Assembly: GCF_900110865.1 (NCBI RefSeq) | Contig: NZ_FOFD01000005.1 | Span: 124,001 to 188,000 of the forward strand | Origin: Natrinema salaciae | GTDB lineage: Archaea; Halobacteriota; Halobacteria; Halobacteriales; Natrialbaceae | DNA: 64,000 bases | Direction: 5' to 3' | Shown here: positions 1-8,122 of the stretch, in pieces | Layout of the letters: the number at the start of each line of letters is the position of its first letter | Numbering within the stretch: the stretch's first letter is position 1 | The notes under the pieces: model-generated | The model's input: only the letters and a program-made list of their open reading frames with translations | What the model was told of the DNA's origin: nothing | Databases searched by the model: none | Program-made: the position numbers and the translations under genes

Positions 1-842
1 TGCCGTCCCGCTTCGACGTGTCTCTCGGCGACGGCCGTCGTCTCCGCTTCCTCCCGAGCGAGATCGCCGGCTTTCATGAGCAGATCGATCGACTGTCGGG
101 CGTCGCCGGCGTCTTTCGCGCCGTAGGCCGAACACAGCGGAATCACGGCGTCGTCGAGGACATCGTCGTGAAACGCGACATCGGCCCGTTGCTCGAGAAT
201 CTTCTGGAGATCACCCGCGTCGTATGCGGGGAAGTGAATCTCCTGCTCGCAGAGCGAACTCTTGACCTTCGGCGAGAGATCGTCACGGAACGAAAAGTCG
301 TTCGAAATACCGATAATCCCGATTTTCGCCGCGGAGAGGTTGTTGTTCGCGCGGGCTCGCGGAAGCTGATACAGAATCGAATCGTCTTCGACGTGATCCA
401 CTTCGTCGAGGACGATCAGATTGGTCCCGCCGAGTTTCTCGAGTTCGTCCCACAACATTCCGTACACTGTCGCTCGCGGATAGCCCGTCGTACTGATCTG
501 GTTCGTCTCGTCTCGGAGTTCGTTGACCAGACGCGTCGCGATTTGGTAGGAGGACGTGAGTCCATCGCAGTTGAGGAACGTCAGCTGGAGATCGATGTCG
601 TCGTACTTCGCGGCGTCCTCCTCGAGGTGAGAGAGGAGATACCTGGTGGCAGCCGTCTTTCCGACGCCGGTTTTTCCGTAGAGGAAGACGTTATTCGGCT
701 GTTCGCCGTTGATTACGGGCTGGAGCGCCGCCTGGTACATCTGGATTTCGTCGTCACGACCGACGAGTTGTTCCGGTTGATAATCCTCTCGCAACGCGTC
801 GCGGTTCCTATAGATTTCAGTGTCGCGTTCGAACAAACTCAT
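1..842 (-). CDS. cdc6: Orc1/Cdc6 replication initiator, first copy (3' end beyond window)
   Basis: AAA+ initiator that binds origin repeats and loads the MCM helicase. The 280 visible codons start MSLFERDTEIYRN and contain a Walker A GKTGVGKT (about residues 56-63), a Walker B with LDEVD (about 145-149) and a sensor-1 stretch GISNDFSF. The C-terminal winged helix lies outside the window. ATG at 840-842 is preceded by a TATA-like TTTATAAAA at 872-880, so the mRNA is probably leaderless. The gene reads away from a repeat-rich region (881-1667), which is probably its cognate origin. It differs clearly from the second initiator at 2645-4084, so this is not a recent duplication. The family assignment is secure. 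Confidence 0.95.
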   Translation of the reverse strand, partial: MSLFERDTEIYRNRDALREDYQPEQLVGRDDEIQMYQAALQPVINGEQPNNVFLYGKTGVGKTAATRYLLSHLEEDAAKYDDIDLQLTFLNCDGLTSSYQIATRLVNELRDETNQISTTGYPRATVYGMLWDELEKLGGTNLIVLDEVDHVEDDSILYQLPRARANNNLSAAKIGIIGISNDFSFRDDLSPKVKSSLCEQEIHFPAYDAGDLQKILEQRADVAFHDDVLDDAVIPLCSAYGAKDAGDARQSIDLLMKAGDLAREEAETTAVAERHVEAGR

Positions 843-871
843 TCGAGCTACTCACCTCTCTTTCACCATAG

Positions 872-880
872 TTTATAAAA
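872..880 (-). promoter_or_regulatory. TATA box of the first orc1/cdc6 gene
   Basis: TTTATAAAA lies 30-38 nt upstream of the ATG on the minus strand, the spacing expected for a leaderless haloarchaeal transcript. A partial family-A repeat begins next to it at 881, so initiator binding there could repress its own gene. The repression is inference. Confidence 0.6.
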
Positions 881-1700
881 CCACACTGTCCGGAGTGTCC
901 GCAGTTCTGCGCACTTATAAAGAATCACGGACCACACCCACCCCACCATGTCCGCAGTAATCTACACGAAACGGGAACGGTGTTAGAATGGGTTTCTAGA
1001 TAGCGGAATATTTAATACGATGACGTGTGAGCTAGTCCGAATGACGGCATGAACCATATCTGCAATAAGGGGTATGTAAAATTAATAAGCTAGATGGAAT
1101 TAATGCAACTCTGATCGGCACTCAGTAGACGACCCGGTTTCTGGCGGAGAACAGCGGACATGGTGGGGTGAGTGTGTCCCCGTCTACTCCACGAATTAAT
1201 CCCAAAGACAAACTTTCGTTCCGTTCCTCTTTCCCTTCCCCACCACTTGGATAATCTGTACGATTTCCGGAGTAGACACCTCCTACACCGGCGCAGTGTG
1301 AAAGCCCACGCCTGAAGTCGTGGGAACAGTCCGTCCCGGAAAACGGTTCCTGGAAATAGTGCCACACCACGATGTCCGCTGTTCTCGACGCAACACTTCT
1401 CGAGTGTGAACGGCGGATGCACTTGTGAGAGAGACGGTGACTCGTGGTGAAAGAAACGGTGACTTATGGTGGAAGAGACGGTGGACACGTTCGCGGAACA
1501 ACGGACGTACTGGTGTGTCGAATCGCGATCTCGTCCAATTCGAGCGCTGTGAACCGGACGCATTCAATGCTGCCGCACCTGTAACCGGCTGATTCTACGA
1601 ACTGCCACACCACTATGTCCGCTGTTACTGCCAAATATATCAAAATAACAACGGACACGGTGGTGTGAATTTGGTGACGCTACCCGGTGATTCAGTGAAG
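880..1700. other. Putative replication origin A
   Basis: Non-coding stretch with repeats in both orientations. A clearly AT-rich segment at about 985-1110 (runs such as gaatatttaatac and aaaattaataag) is flanked by a plus-oriented repeat at 939-958 and a minus-oriented one at 1150-1170. That layout, a duplex-unwinding element between inverted initiator boxes, is typical of haloarchaeal origins. No convincing coding frame is present. Confidence 0.7.
881..1667. repeat. Family A origin repeats (ORB-like)
   Basis: Six good copies and one partial copy of a motif with core CACCACTATGTCCGCTGTT. Plus-orientation copies are at 939-958, 1361-1383 and 1604-1626, with a partial one at 881-906. Minus-orientation copies are at 1150-1170, 1497-1517 and 1647-1667. 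The pair 1604-1626/1647-1667 is inverted around an AT-rich spacer. The copies lie only between the first initiator and about 1.67 kb, so they are probably the recognition boxes of that initiator. Haloarchaeal initiators are known to pair with origin-specific boxes located beside their genes. Confidence 0.8.
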
Positions 1701-1727
1701 CTGGCGTCATCGTCGAGTCGCTCTTGG

Positions 1728-2640
1728 ACACGCTCCTCTATCGATGTCACACCCCTCTATCGATGTGTTCGTGCGGATTGATCACTTGCATTTCGAACGA
1801 AATCGCTCCGAGAGAAGCGTTTCGAGAGGTACGGAGCCTGCAGTGACGATCACTGCTCGAGCCCAGGGGAAGGAGACACCGCTATCGAAGTGTATCGCGA
1901 ACACGTTCCGCCTCGACGACCGATATACTGATGGGTGAGACGGCTGATCTACCGACGGCTGATCTACTGACGACTGATCTGACGAGTGATATACTGACGA
2001 ATTGTGACTTTCGAGACAGACACTGCTGGGAATCGTTGACCAGGATAGCGCCGATAATCGACGGTGCCGAGACGGAACGAGTACACACGAGAGAGACACC
2101 CCTCTATCGATGTGTTCGATCGCTCGAACGGGAGGGGGGTGCGCTCGCCGGGATCGAGCAGCGTGAGTCCCGAATCCGAAGGAATCGTTCCAGAGAGCCG
2201 ATTAGACTGATAATCGTCGGGTTTCTCTTCCTTCTCTTCTTCTAGCTTTCTAGAACGAACACTCACACACCCCTCTATCGATGTGTTCGATGTGTTCCGA
2301 AACGCAACTCCAACGGCACGACTCTTCCTCGAGAACAGACCTTCTCAAACCGGACTTACCATGGGCTCTATCCGGGATATTCTCGAATAATTCGTTTCTA
2401 CTCTCCTTCACCCACCTCCGTCTCTCTTCCCCTGGTCGAGTAGAACACATCGATAGAGGGGTGTCTGTCTCGACATCGCAACGATCTCTGTCTCGTAACT
2501 GCAGCGACTCTATAACACATCGTCATCCGTTCGTACCGTCTCAGTCGCTCTCCCCTTCGAAAGAGTGGAATTGTCGCGGATCGCCCGCTCAATCGAACAA
2601 ACACACATCGATAGAGGTGGGCAACACTTTTGGTACCGCC
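1728..2640. other. Putative replication origin B
   Basis: Non-coding region directly upstream of the second initiator with seven family-B repeats. The orientation switches between 2267-2288 (plus) and 2443-2464 (minus). The interval between them includes an AT-richer patch at about 2378-2402, a candidate unwinding element. A G-rich run lies at 2131-2139. Several open frames occur here, but the repeats run through all of them and none resembles a known protein. Confidence 0.7.
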
Positions 2641-2644
2641 CCGT

Positions 2645-4084
2645 ATGGATCATCGTATGGATGACTTCGAGGATCCTCGAGATGGGGCGGGGACATCGAA
2701 GGACGAACCGACGGATCAGCCTGCTCCGTCGTCCGATTCTTCTGCGTCCGAGACGACTCCATCTTCGACTGCGCCGGCGTCGGACGGCGAATCGCAATCG
2801 ATCGAGGATATGTTGCTGGAGTTCGACCAACAGGACGGACTCATTCGGGACCGGTCGCTTCTCGATCCGAATCACATCGTCGAGGAAGATCGCATCGTCG
2901 GTCGCGACGAGCAGCTTCAGGAGGTCACCAAGATGCTCCGCGTCGCTCTCGGCGACAACCGTCCCCCGAATCTCTTCCTCTACGGTCCGTCAGGAACCGG
3001 CAAATCCCTCATCACCAAGGCCGTCTGCAAGAACATCAGCAACATCTGTGAGACGCGCGATATCCAGTTCGGAACGATCGAGGTCAACTGCCAGGATCTC
3101 GATACCCTCGGCGTTGCAGTCTACGAACTGGCGAGCCGCGCTGCGGCGGAAGCGAACGTTGCGGTCGAGGTTCCGAAACACGGTGTCGCGACGAAGGAGA
3201 AGTGGGACGAGCTCTATCGAATCGTCAACGAAAACTTCGATTCGGCGGTGTTCGTTCTCGACGAACTCGACATGCTCGTCGGCCGCCGGGACAAACAGGA
3301 GCCGGCGTTCTCCCGACTGCTCTATCAGCTCTCCAGGGCCGGCGCGAACAACGACCTCGCTGCGCACGTCTCGGTCGTCGCGATCTCCAACGATACGAAA
3401 ATGATGGAGTCCGTGGGAAGTCGAGCCCTGAGCTCGTTCACCCCAGAAGACGTCCACTTCGACGACTACGACGCGAACCAGCTCCAGTCGATTCTCCGTC
3501 GCCGCCAGGACGCGTTCTTCGAGAACGTTCTCGACGACGATGTCATCCCGTTGGCGGCGGCCTTTGCGGCACAGACTCACGGCGATGCTCGGAAAGCGAT
3601 CGATCTCATGCGCGTCGCCGGCGAGCTCGCGGAACGCGAAGGCGACGAGTGCGTCCGTGAAGAACACGTTCGTGAGGCACAGGACAAAGTCGAGAAGAAT
3701 CGGGTTCTCGAGGTCGTTCGCGGAATCAGTACACAGAAGAAACTCTGTCTGTACGCGACGGCGGCCGTCGCATCCGAGACGAACGACGAATCGGCCCGGA
3801 GTACGACCGGGTACCGCGTCTACCAGTTCCTCACGGACGCGATCGACGCCGAACAGTACCACCAGGAGACCTACGTCAACAAGATGAAAGAGATGACGAC
3901 GTACTCGCTCGTCGACTTCGAGCGCCGGAGTCACGGGCCGAGTTCGGGAATGTTCCTCGAGTTCCAGTTCGGCGAGCGTCCCGAGACGATCCTCGAAACC
4001 CTTCGCGAAGATTCGCGAATCGACATGGTTTCCACGGACGAAGTGACCAGCGTCGTCAAAGCGCAGGTTCGAAACGAGACCTGA
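2645..4084 (+). CDS. cdc6: Orc1/Cdc6 replication initiator, second copy
   Basis: AAA+ origin-binding initiator of 479 aa. Walker A GPSGTGKS is at residues 114-121, Walker B LDELD at about 205-209, and a sensor-1 stretch AISNDTKM follows. The C-terminal part looks like the usual winged-helix region. Residues 1 to about 60 form an acidic, Ser/Thr/Pro-rich and probably disordered extension, so the protein is longer than a minimal archaeal Cdc6. ATG at 2645 is chosen; ATG at 2657 or an upstream TTG at 2630 are alternatives. Family-B repeats flank the gene on both sides, the nearest ending only 24 nt before the start, which suggests autoregulation. Confidence 0.93.
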   Translation: MDHRMDDFEDPRDGAGTSKDEPTDQPAPSSDSSASETTPSSTAPASDGESQSIEDMLLEFDQQDGLIRDRSLLDPNHIVEEDRIVGRDEQLQEVTKMLRVALGDNRPPNLFLYGPSGTGKSLITKAVCKNISNICETRDIQFGTIEVNCQDLDTLGVAVYELASRAAAEANVAVEVPKHGVATKEKWDELYRIVNENFDSAVFVLDELDMLVGRRDKQEPAFSRLLYQLSRAGANNDLAAHVSVVAISNDTKMMESVGSRALSSFTPEDVHFDDYDANQLQSILRRRQDAFFENVLDDDVIPLAAAFAAQTHGDARKAIDLMRVAGELAEREGDECVREEHVREAQDKVEKNRVLEVVRGISTQKKLCLYATAAVASETNDESARSTTGYRVYQFLTDAIDAEQYHQETYVNKMKEMTTYSLVDFERRSHGPSSGMFLEFQFGERPETILETLREDSRIDMVSTDEVTSVVKAQVRNET

Positions 4085-4367
4085 CGACCCCCGCTCGTCG
4101 GATCGCTTCGGCCGTCAGCCCCCTCTATCGATGTGTTTCTCTCGCGCGTTATTCTGGCAAAGTGATCGCTTCACGTTCTCACTCCATCACACACCTCTAT
4201 CGAAGTGTGATGCGGGCTTAAACCGACTATCACGTGGCAAACCGTGGACTTTCGATCGCGCGTGGCACAAAGAGCTGACCCCAATTTCTCCTCGAGAGGG
4301 AGGAATCGATCGTCTTTACTGTGTTTCTCAATTATTGAGGAAAGGAGACACCTCTATCGATGTGTTC

Positions 4368-4853
4368 GCGTGCTGCACTTACCCACCCTCTGAGATTGTC
4401 TATATAATTATCACTTCGATCCAATCGTGCTATAGTATTGCAATAATAAACAATACTGTGTTCGCTGATCGACTTTTCCACGAGATCCGACTGCCGTAGT
4501 CGAGCCGATACGCATTCCACTCGAGAGCGGGTGACAGACGCCGAGGACATCAACGAGGGGGTACAGACCGTTGAGTACCGAGGAGTACTGGCGATAGAGA
4601 TCGATAGGGACTATGCGGGCGTCCGCGAGAACCGGTCCCCGTGAAATCGACTTCGCGGGCGAAGGATGTCGGAAGACGGCTTCTGGGTCGGCGTGTGTCG
4701 CCAAACGACGTTGGCGGCGAGAGTACGCTCTGTCCACAAAATTTCATGAAATGGACAATACTGTCGACCTCCTTATAATGACATAAATTGCACCTCTGCC
4801 GTCCCGAGAGTACACAGCTACCTCCATCCGGCGTACGGAATTCGTACCAGTGA
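4368..4853. other. Non-coding AT-rich region right of origin B
   Basis: No supportable gene. An AT-rich stretch at about 4397-4460 follows the last family-B repeat. It contains a 7-bp inverted repeat, AGTATTG (4434-4440) and CAATACT (4451-4457), around an A/T spacer. It could be a second unwinding element or a transcript terminator for the initiator gene. Open frames across 4411-4747 show no recognisable protein features. Confidence 0.45.
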
Positions 4854-6800
4854 TCAGTTTAGCTCGTCCGCCGTTATCTCCATGTACCTGTCGGTGATTC
4901 CGGACGCGTCTTCGGGGAGCAAAGCGACGACCAGGTACGGCGCGTACTCCGAGAAATACTCGATGAGATCCGCGATACGCTCCGAATCGATCGCTTCCAA
5001 CGAGTCGGCCAGCATAAAGGGTACTTCCTCGTACACGTCGTGGACGAGATAGCCAGCGAGCGCGACGATTAGACCGATAACTTCTCGCTCGCTTTCGCTC
5101 AGGTTCTCCACCGTATCCTCGTACACCGATCCCGATTCCGATTCTCGAATAATGTGCAGGTCGAACGTGGAATTCGATTTTTGGTCGTCCCGCCGGTCCT
5201 CTTTTCGCTCGATCCAGACGCGCGAGACATTCCGGTAATCGAGTATGTCCAGCACTTTCTCCATGTGCTCGTTGAACTGTGATACCGATCGCGATTCGAG
5301 TTCGTCTACTCGTTTCCGCTCCTGTCGGAGCTCCTGTCGGATCTCTTCGATCTGCTCCTTCAGACGCGATTTGTCCGGGAGCGCCTCGATTTCGTCGATT
5401 TCGTCCTGGACCGTCCCCAACTGCTCCCGTTTCTGGCCTCGTTCGTACTGCAGGTCGCTGATTCGTTCGTAGGTCTTCAGGAGATCGTTGTTGCGAAGGT
5501 CTTCGGTGACTGCGACCTCCGATTCGAGCTCACTGACCGTCTCACGCAACGCTGCGATCCGCTCTTCGATCGCTTCGCGTCGCTCTCTCTTCGACTCGAG
5601 TTTCGCTTCGACGTCCTCTATCTCCCGGTCGAGACGTTCTCGCGTTTCGATCGCCTCCCGAACTGACTCCTCTTCCGCGGCTAACGCTTCGATCCGGTCG
5701 GTCAGCTCCCCGAGTTCGGTTTGCTTTTCCGAAACGACGCGACGGAGGTTCTCCAACTGCTCTTCGATCGTACCGCGCTCGGCTTGATTCCCACAGGTCC
5801 AGCACGTTATCTCCTGGTCGTCTTTCGGGGCGAGTTCTGCCACCGGATCCGTCGTGTCGGCTTCCGAACTGGGAACGGTCGACACGCTGTCCGAGAGGAC
5901 GTCTTCGTTGAACTCGACGATCGACGAGAGATCGGCGACCGTGTTTTCCACCGTCCGTTTCCGACCGCGGACCGTTCGTAACTCGTCTTGAACCCGTTCG
6001 AGGTCCGCTCTGGTGTGGGCTTCCAGTTCGTCTCGCTCGGCGCGGAGTTCTGCCGGTCGTTCGCGGAGGGCATCGAGTTCGGCTTCCACCAACTCGAGAT
6101 CGGTTTCCGCTTCGCTCAGTTCCTGCCGACGGTCGTCGAGCCGATCGACTAGCTCTTCGGCTTCTTCGGCCATTTCGGCGTCGGCTTCGAACTCGGCCGC
6201 ATCGGTTCGCAACGCGTCGATTTGCTCGTCGATCGATTCGAGTTCGCTTTCGAGGCTTTGTCGTCGTTCTTCGAGGGTCGGTAATCGTTTCGACTGCCGC
6301 TCGACGGACTCGAGCTCGGCGGAGAGTTCCTCCCGTTCGGTCTGCAGTGTCCGAATTCGCTGCTCGATGGCCTCCGTGTCCACCGGCCTCATGATGAGGT
6401 CGCGGAGCTCGTCTCCCCGTTCGACTGCTAATCGCGCGGGATTGTTTTCGAGCAGCGAGATGAAGAGATCGATGATCTCTTCGTTCGTCTCGTACGGATC
6501 GCCGCTCGAGTCGATTCCAGCGCCCGTTCGTTCGTACGTCCGAGTGTACGTCTCCTCGCCCAGCTCGAGGGTAATCTGGCCGCTGTCGGCATCGCTTTTC
6601 AGTGTCGCGGCAGTCCCACCGAGGACGCCAGTGATCGCCTGCAGCAGACTCGTGCGATTCGTCGCGTTGCGCCCTGTCAGAAGCGTCACGCCTTTCTTCA
6701 GCTCCACTGAACAGTCTTCGATACCACCGATATTCTCCACGTGGAGTCGAGCGACATCGGTGAACGTCGCCTCAGTTCGTTCCGTACCCGTCGTTGGCAT
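4854..6800 (-). CDS. Archaea-specific SMC-related (Rad50-like) coiled-coil ATPase
   Basis: A 648-aa protein with an N-terminal ATPase half, long Glu/Arg-rich coiled coils (about 140-290 and 340-500), a central ITCWTCGNQ hook with CxxC at 333-336, and a C-terminal half with the signature-like LSESEREVIGL and a Walker-B-like FMLADSLEAID. This is the architecture of SMC/Rad50 proteins and matches what is called archaea-specific SMC-related protein in haloarchaea. The P-loop reads GRNATNRTS, with Arg where Lys is normal, and Walker B has Ser after the Asp. ATG at 6798-6800 is preferred over an upstream frame extension because TTTAAAT lies 26-32 nt upstream. It is downstream of, and co-oriented with, the RdfA-like gene. 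Confidence 0.85.
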   Translation of the reverse strand: MPTTGTERTEATFTDVARLHVENIGGIEDCSVELKKGVTLLTGRNATNRTSLLQAITGVLGGTAATLKSDADSGQITLELGEETYTRTYERTGAGIDSSGDPYETNEEIIDLFISLLENNPARLAVERGDELRDLIMRPVDTEAIEQRIRTLQTEREELSAELESVERQSKRLPTLEERRQSLESELESIDEQIDALRTDAAEFEADAEMAEEAEELVDRLDDRRQELSEAETDLELVEAELDALRERPAELRAERDELEAHTRADLERVQDELRTVRGRKRTVENTVADLSSIVEFNEDVLSDSVSTVPSSEADTTDPVAELAPKDDQEITCWTCGNQAERGTIEEQLENLRRVVSEKQTELGELTDRIEALAAEEESVREAIETRERLDREIEDVEAKLESKRERREAIEERIAALRETVSELESEVAVTEDLRNNDLLKTYERISDLQYERGQKREQLGTVQDEIDEIEALPDKSRLKEQIEEIRQELRQERKRVDELESRSVSQFNEHMEKVLDILDYRNVSRVWIERKEDRRDDQKSNSTFDLHIIRESESGSVYEDTVENLSESEREVIGLIVALAGYLVHDVYEEVPFMLADSLEAIDSERIADLIEYFSEYAPYLVVALLPEDASGITDRYMEITADELN

Positions 6801-6825
6801 TACCGTCCACAATGGCGAGGGGGCA

Positions 6826-6832
6826 TTTAAAT
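6826..6832 (-). promoter_or_regulatory. TATA box of the SMC-related gene
   Basis: TTTAAAT is 26-32 nt before the ATG at 6800, and a second TTTAAATA lies at 6841-6848. The spacing supports a leaderless mRNA starting at the second Met of the longest open frame. The gene therefore has its own promoter in addition to any read-through from the upstream rdfA-like gene. Confidence 0.6.
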
Positions 6833-7003
6833 CCGGCGAGTTTAAATACAGCACACTTGACGTAAATAGAAGTAATCTATAGGCAATTCAAAATGTATAA
6901 AATATTTCAAACCTCTGATCATGAATGGACGGTTTACGAAAGTAGCTGTGGAATAGTGGCTTGAAATGTATGTCTCGTTCTGGCACTACCTGTACTATTT
7001 GTC

Positions 7004-7642
7004 TTACATATCTTTGGAATCACAAGAACACGATCGTTGCTCGAGTAATTCGGTCGGTCGGTGCGTGCGCCCACACTCGCCACACGTTATCTGAATCGTA
7101 ATCGTTACGTCAAAGTCGGCTATCGCGAGATGACCGGAAGTGACGAGCCGTGATACGGTCTGCTCCACGATTCGGGCGCACCGCGTTCGTGCCCACTCGA
7201 TCGTGTCTCTGGACTCGTCGGGCGTGATTCGAGCGGATCGGCTCGTATCGATTCCGAGACAGTCGTTGAGGTGCCCTCGAACGGTCGGGTGGGTGACCCA
7301 ATCCGATTCGATCGCCGCGATGTCGACCCCCTGTTGCTCGAGGCGCGTTCGGACGCGCACTTCTCGATCAGCAGCAACCGAATCGCTCGTGAGCGTTTCG
7401 TACACGGCCGAGAGCGCGTCGTCGGGACTGACAGCGCCGTACGCGATATCCGTGAGATCGAGGGGCGTCGACTCGATCGCCGCCGCGAGGATTTGCCGAT
7501 TGACGAAATCGGCGAGTTCCCGGAGACTCGCCTCCTCGTCGAACCGTTTGCGTCGCAGTTCGTCGTTCAATCCATCGAGCTCGTATCGTTCGACGCTTCG
7601 CCCTACTTTACACGAGCAGGGCTGATCCGTCGGTTCATCCAT
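7004..7642 (-). CDS. rdfA: RdfA-like protein (rod-determining factor family)
   Basis: A 212-aa protein starting MDEPTDQPCSCKVGRSVERY. The CKVGR...YELDGLNDELRRKR opening, the SLRELADFVNRQILAAAIE helix, the RLEQQGVDIAAIESDWV segment and the HPTVRGHLNDCLG segment fit the haloarchaeal RdfA family as I recall it. That family's chromosomal member affects rod shape in Haloferax volcanii. A CxxC pair near the C terminus (ITCGECGRTH) and another Cys pair (CSC) suggest metal binding. The gene is immediately upstream of the SMC-related ATPase, the pairing I associate with this family. A weak family-B origin repeat lies 5-20 nt before the ATG. The role of a plasmid-borne copy is unknown. Confidence 0.75.
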   Translation of the reverse strand: MDEPTDQPCSCKVGRSVERYELDGLNDELRRKRFDEEASLRELADFVNRQILAAAIESTPLDLTDIAYGAVSPDDALSAVYETLTSDSVAADREVRVRTRLEQQGVDIAAIESDWVTHPTVRGHLNDCLGIDTSRSARITPDESRDTIEWARTRCARIVEQTVSRLVTSGHLAIADFDVTITIQITCGECGRTHRPTELLEQRSCSCDSKDM

Positions 7643-8122
7643 CGTGGAGACACCTCGATAGCGTTCGTTTCGGATCGACCGAGATTTGCTTCGGCATCAC
7701 TACGTGAGTCATGACGGATCACGTTCAAATACCTTGCTTTCCACTGGTCCGCTTGGAAAGGGACTCGCGTCAGTGCGTTCCATGCAGTTCGATCGCTCGA
7801 CCGCTCGTTGTGGGGACTCCTTACCAACAGCACTACTGGAAAGAAGGGCGAAAACGGAAGCGGACTCTCGCCGAAGCGGACTCTCGCCGAACCGGTGCCG
7901 TTCCCGCTCTGCAAACCGATGTATCGTCAGCAGGCAAAAATCCTGAACCACTCCGAGAGCGTTCGCTGACAGCGAACCACCGGTTCGGGTGGCTCTGCGG
8001 CTGCGTTGATCGAAGCCGGCAGAGCGGTTCGACGGTGCCAGCGCGGCTCGAGACCATCCGAGTGACCGAGCGTGGCGAACGGCTCGAGACCGTCCGAGTG
8101 TTTCGAGACAGCCCGAGACGAA
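7643..8122. other. Intergenic region with short tandem duplications
   Basis: No credible gene. A perfect 16-bp tandem duplication, GAAGCGGACTCTCGCC, lies at 7857-7872 and 7873-7888. A 20-bp direct repeat with one mismatch (starting GGCTCGAGACC) lies at 8045-8064 and about 8081-8100, with a 36-bp period. A TATA-like TATTTGA on the minus strand near 7726-7732 may serve the rdfA-like gene with a leader of about 60 nt. Confidence 0.5.

Larger units (their letters stand above)
1728..4367. repeat. Family B origin repeats (ORB-like) around the second initiator
   Basis: Ten copies share the core CCCTCTATCGATGTGTTC. Plus orientation: 1728-1750, 1749-1770 (tandem with the first), 1876-1896 (degenerate), 2096-2117, 2267-2288, 4116-4138, 4189-4210 (ATCGAAG variant) and 4348-4367. 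Minus orientation: 2443-2464 and 2601-2621. They lie on both sides of the second orc1/cdc6 gene and do not resemble family A. A weak half-match (ACACCTCGATAGCG) occurs at about 7649-7662, just upstream of the rdfA-like start. Confidence 0.85.

Noticed and set aside
18-878. A 286-codon plus-strand frame over the first initiator
   Set aside because: It is the antisense of the Orc1/Cdc6 gene, whose minus-strand translation has all AAA+ motifs.
1090-2620. Many 60-157-codon frames between the two initiators
   Set aside because: Origin repeats of both families run through them, they overlap on both strands, and none shows protein motifs.
4131-4499. A 122-codon plus-strand frame after the second initiator
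   Set aside because: It contains two full family-B repeats and an AT-rich patch, so it is part of the origin region.
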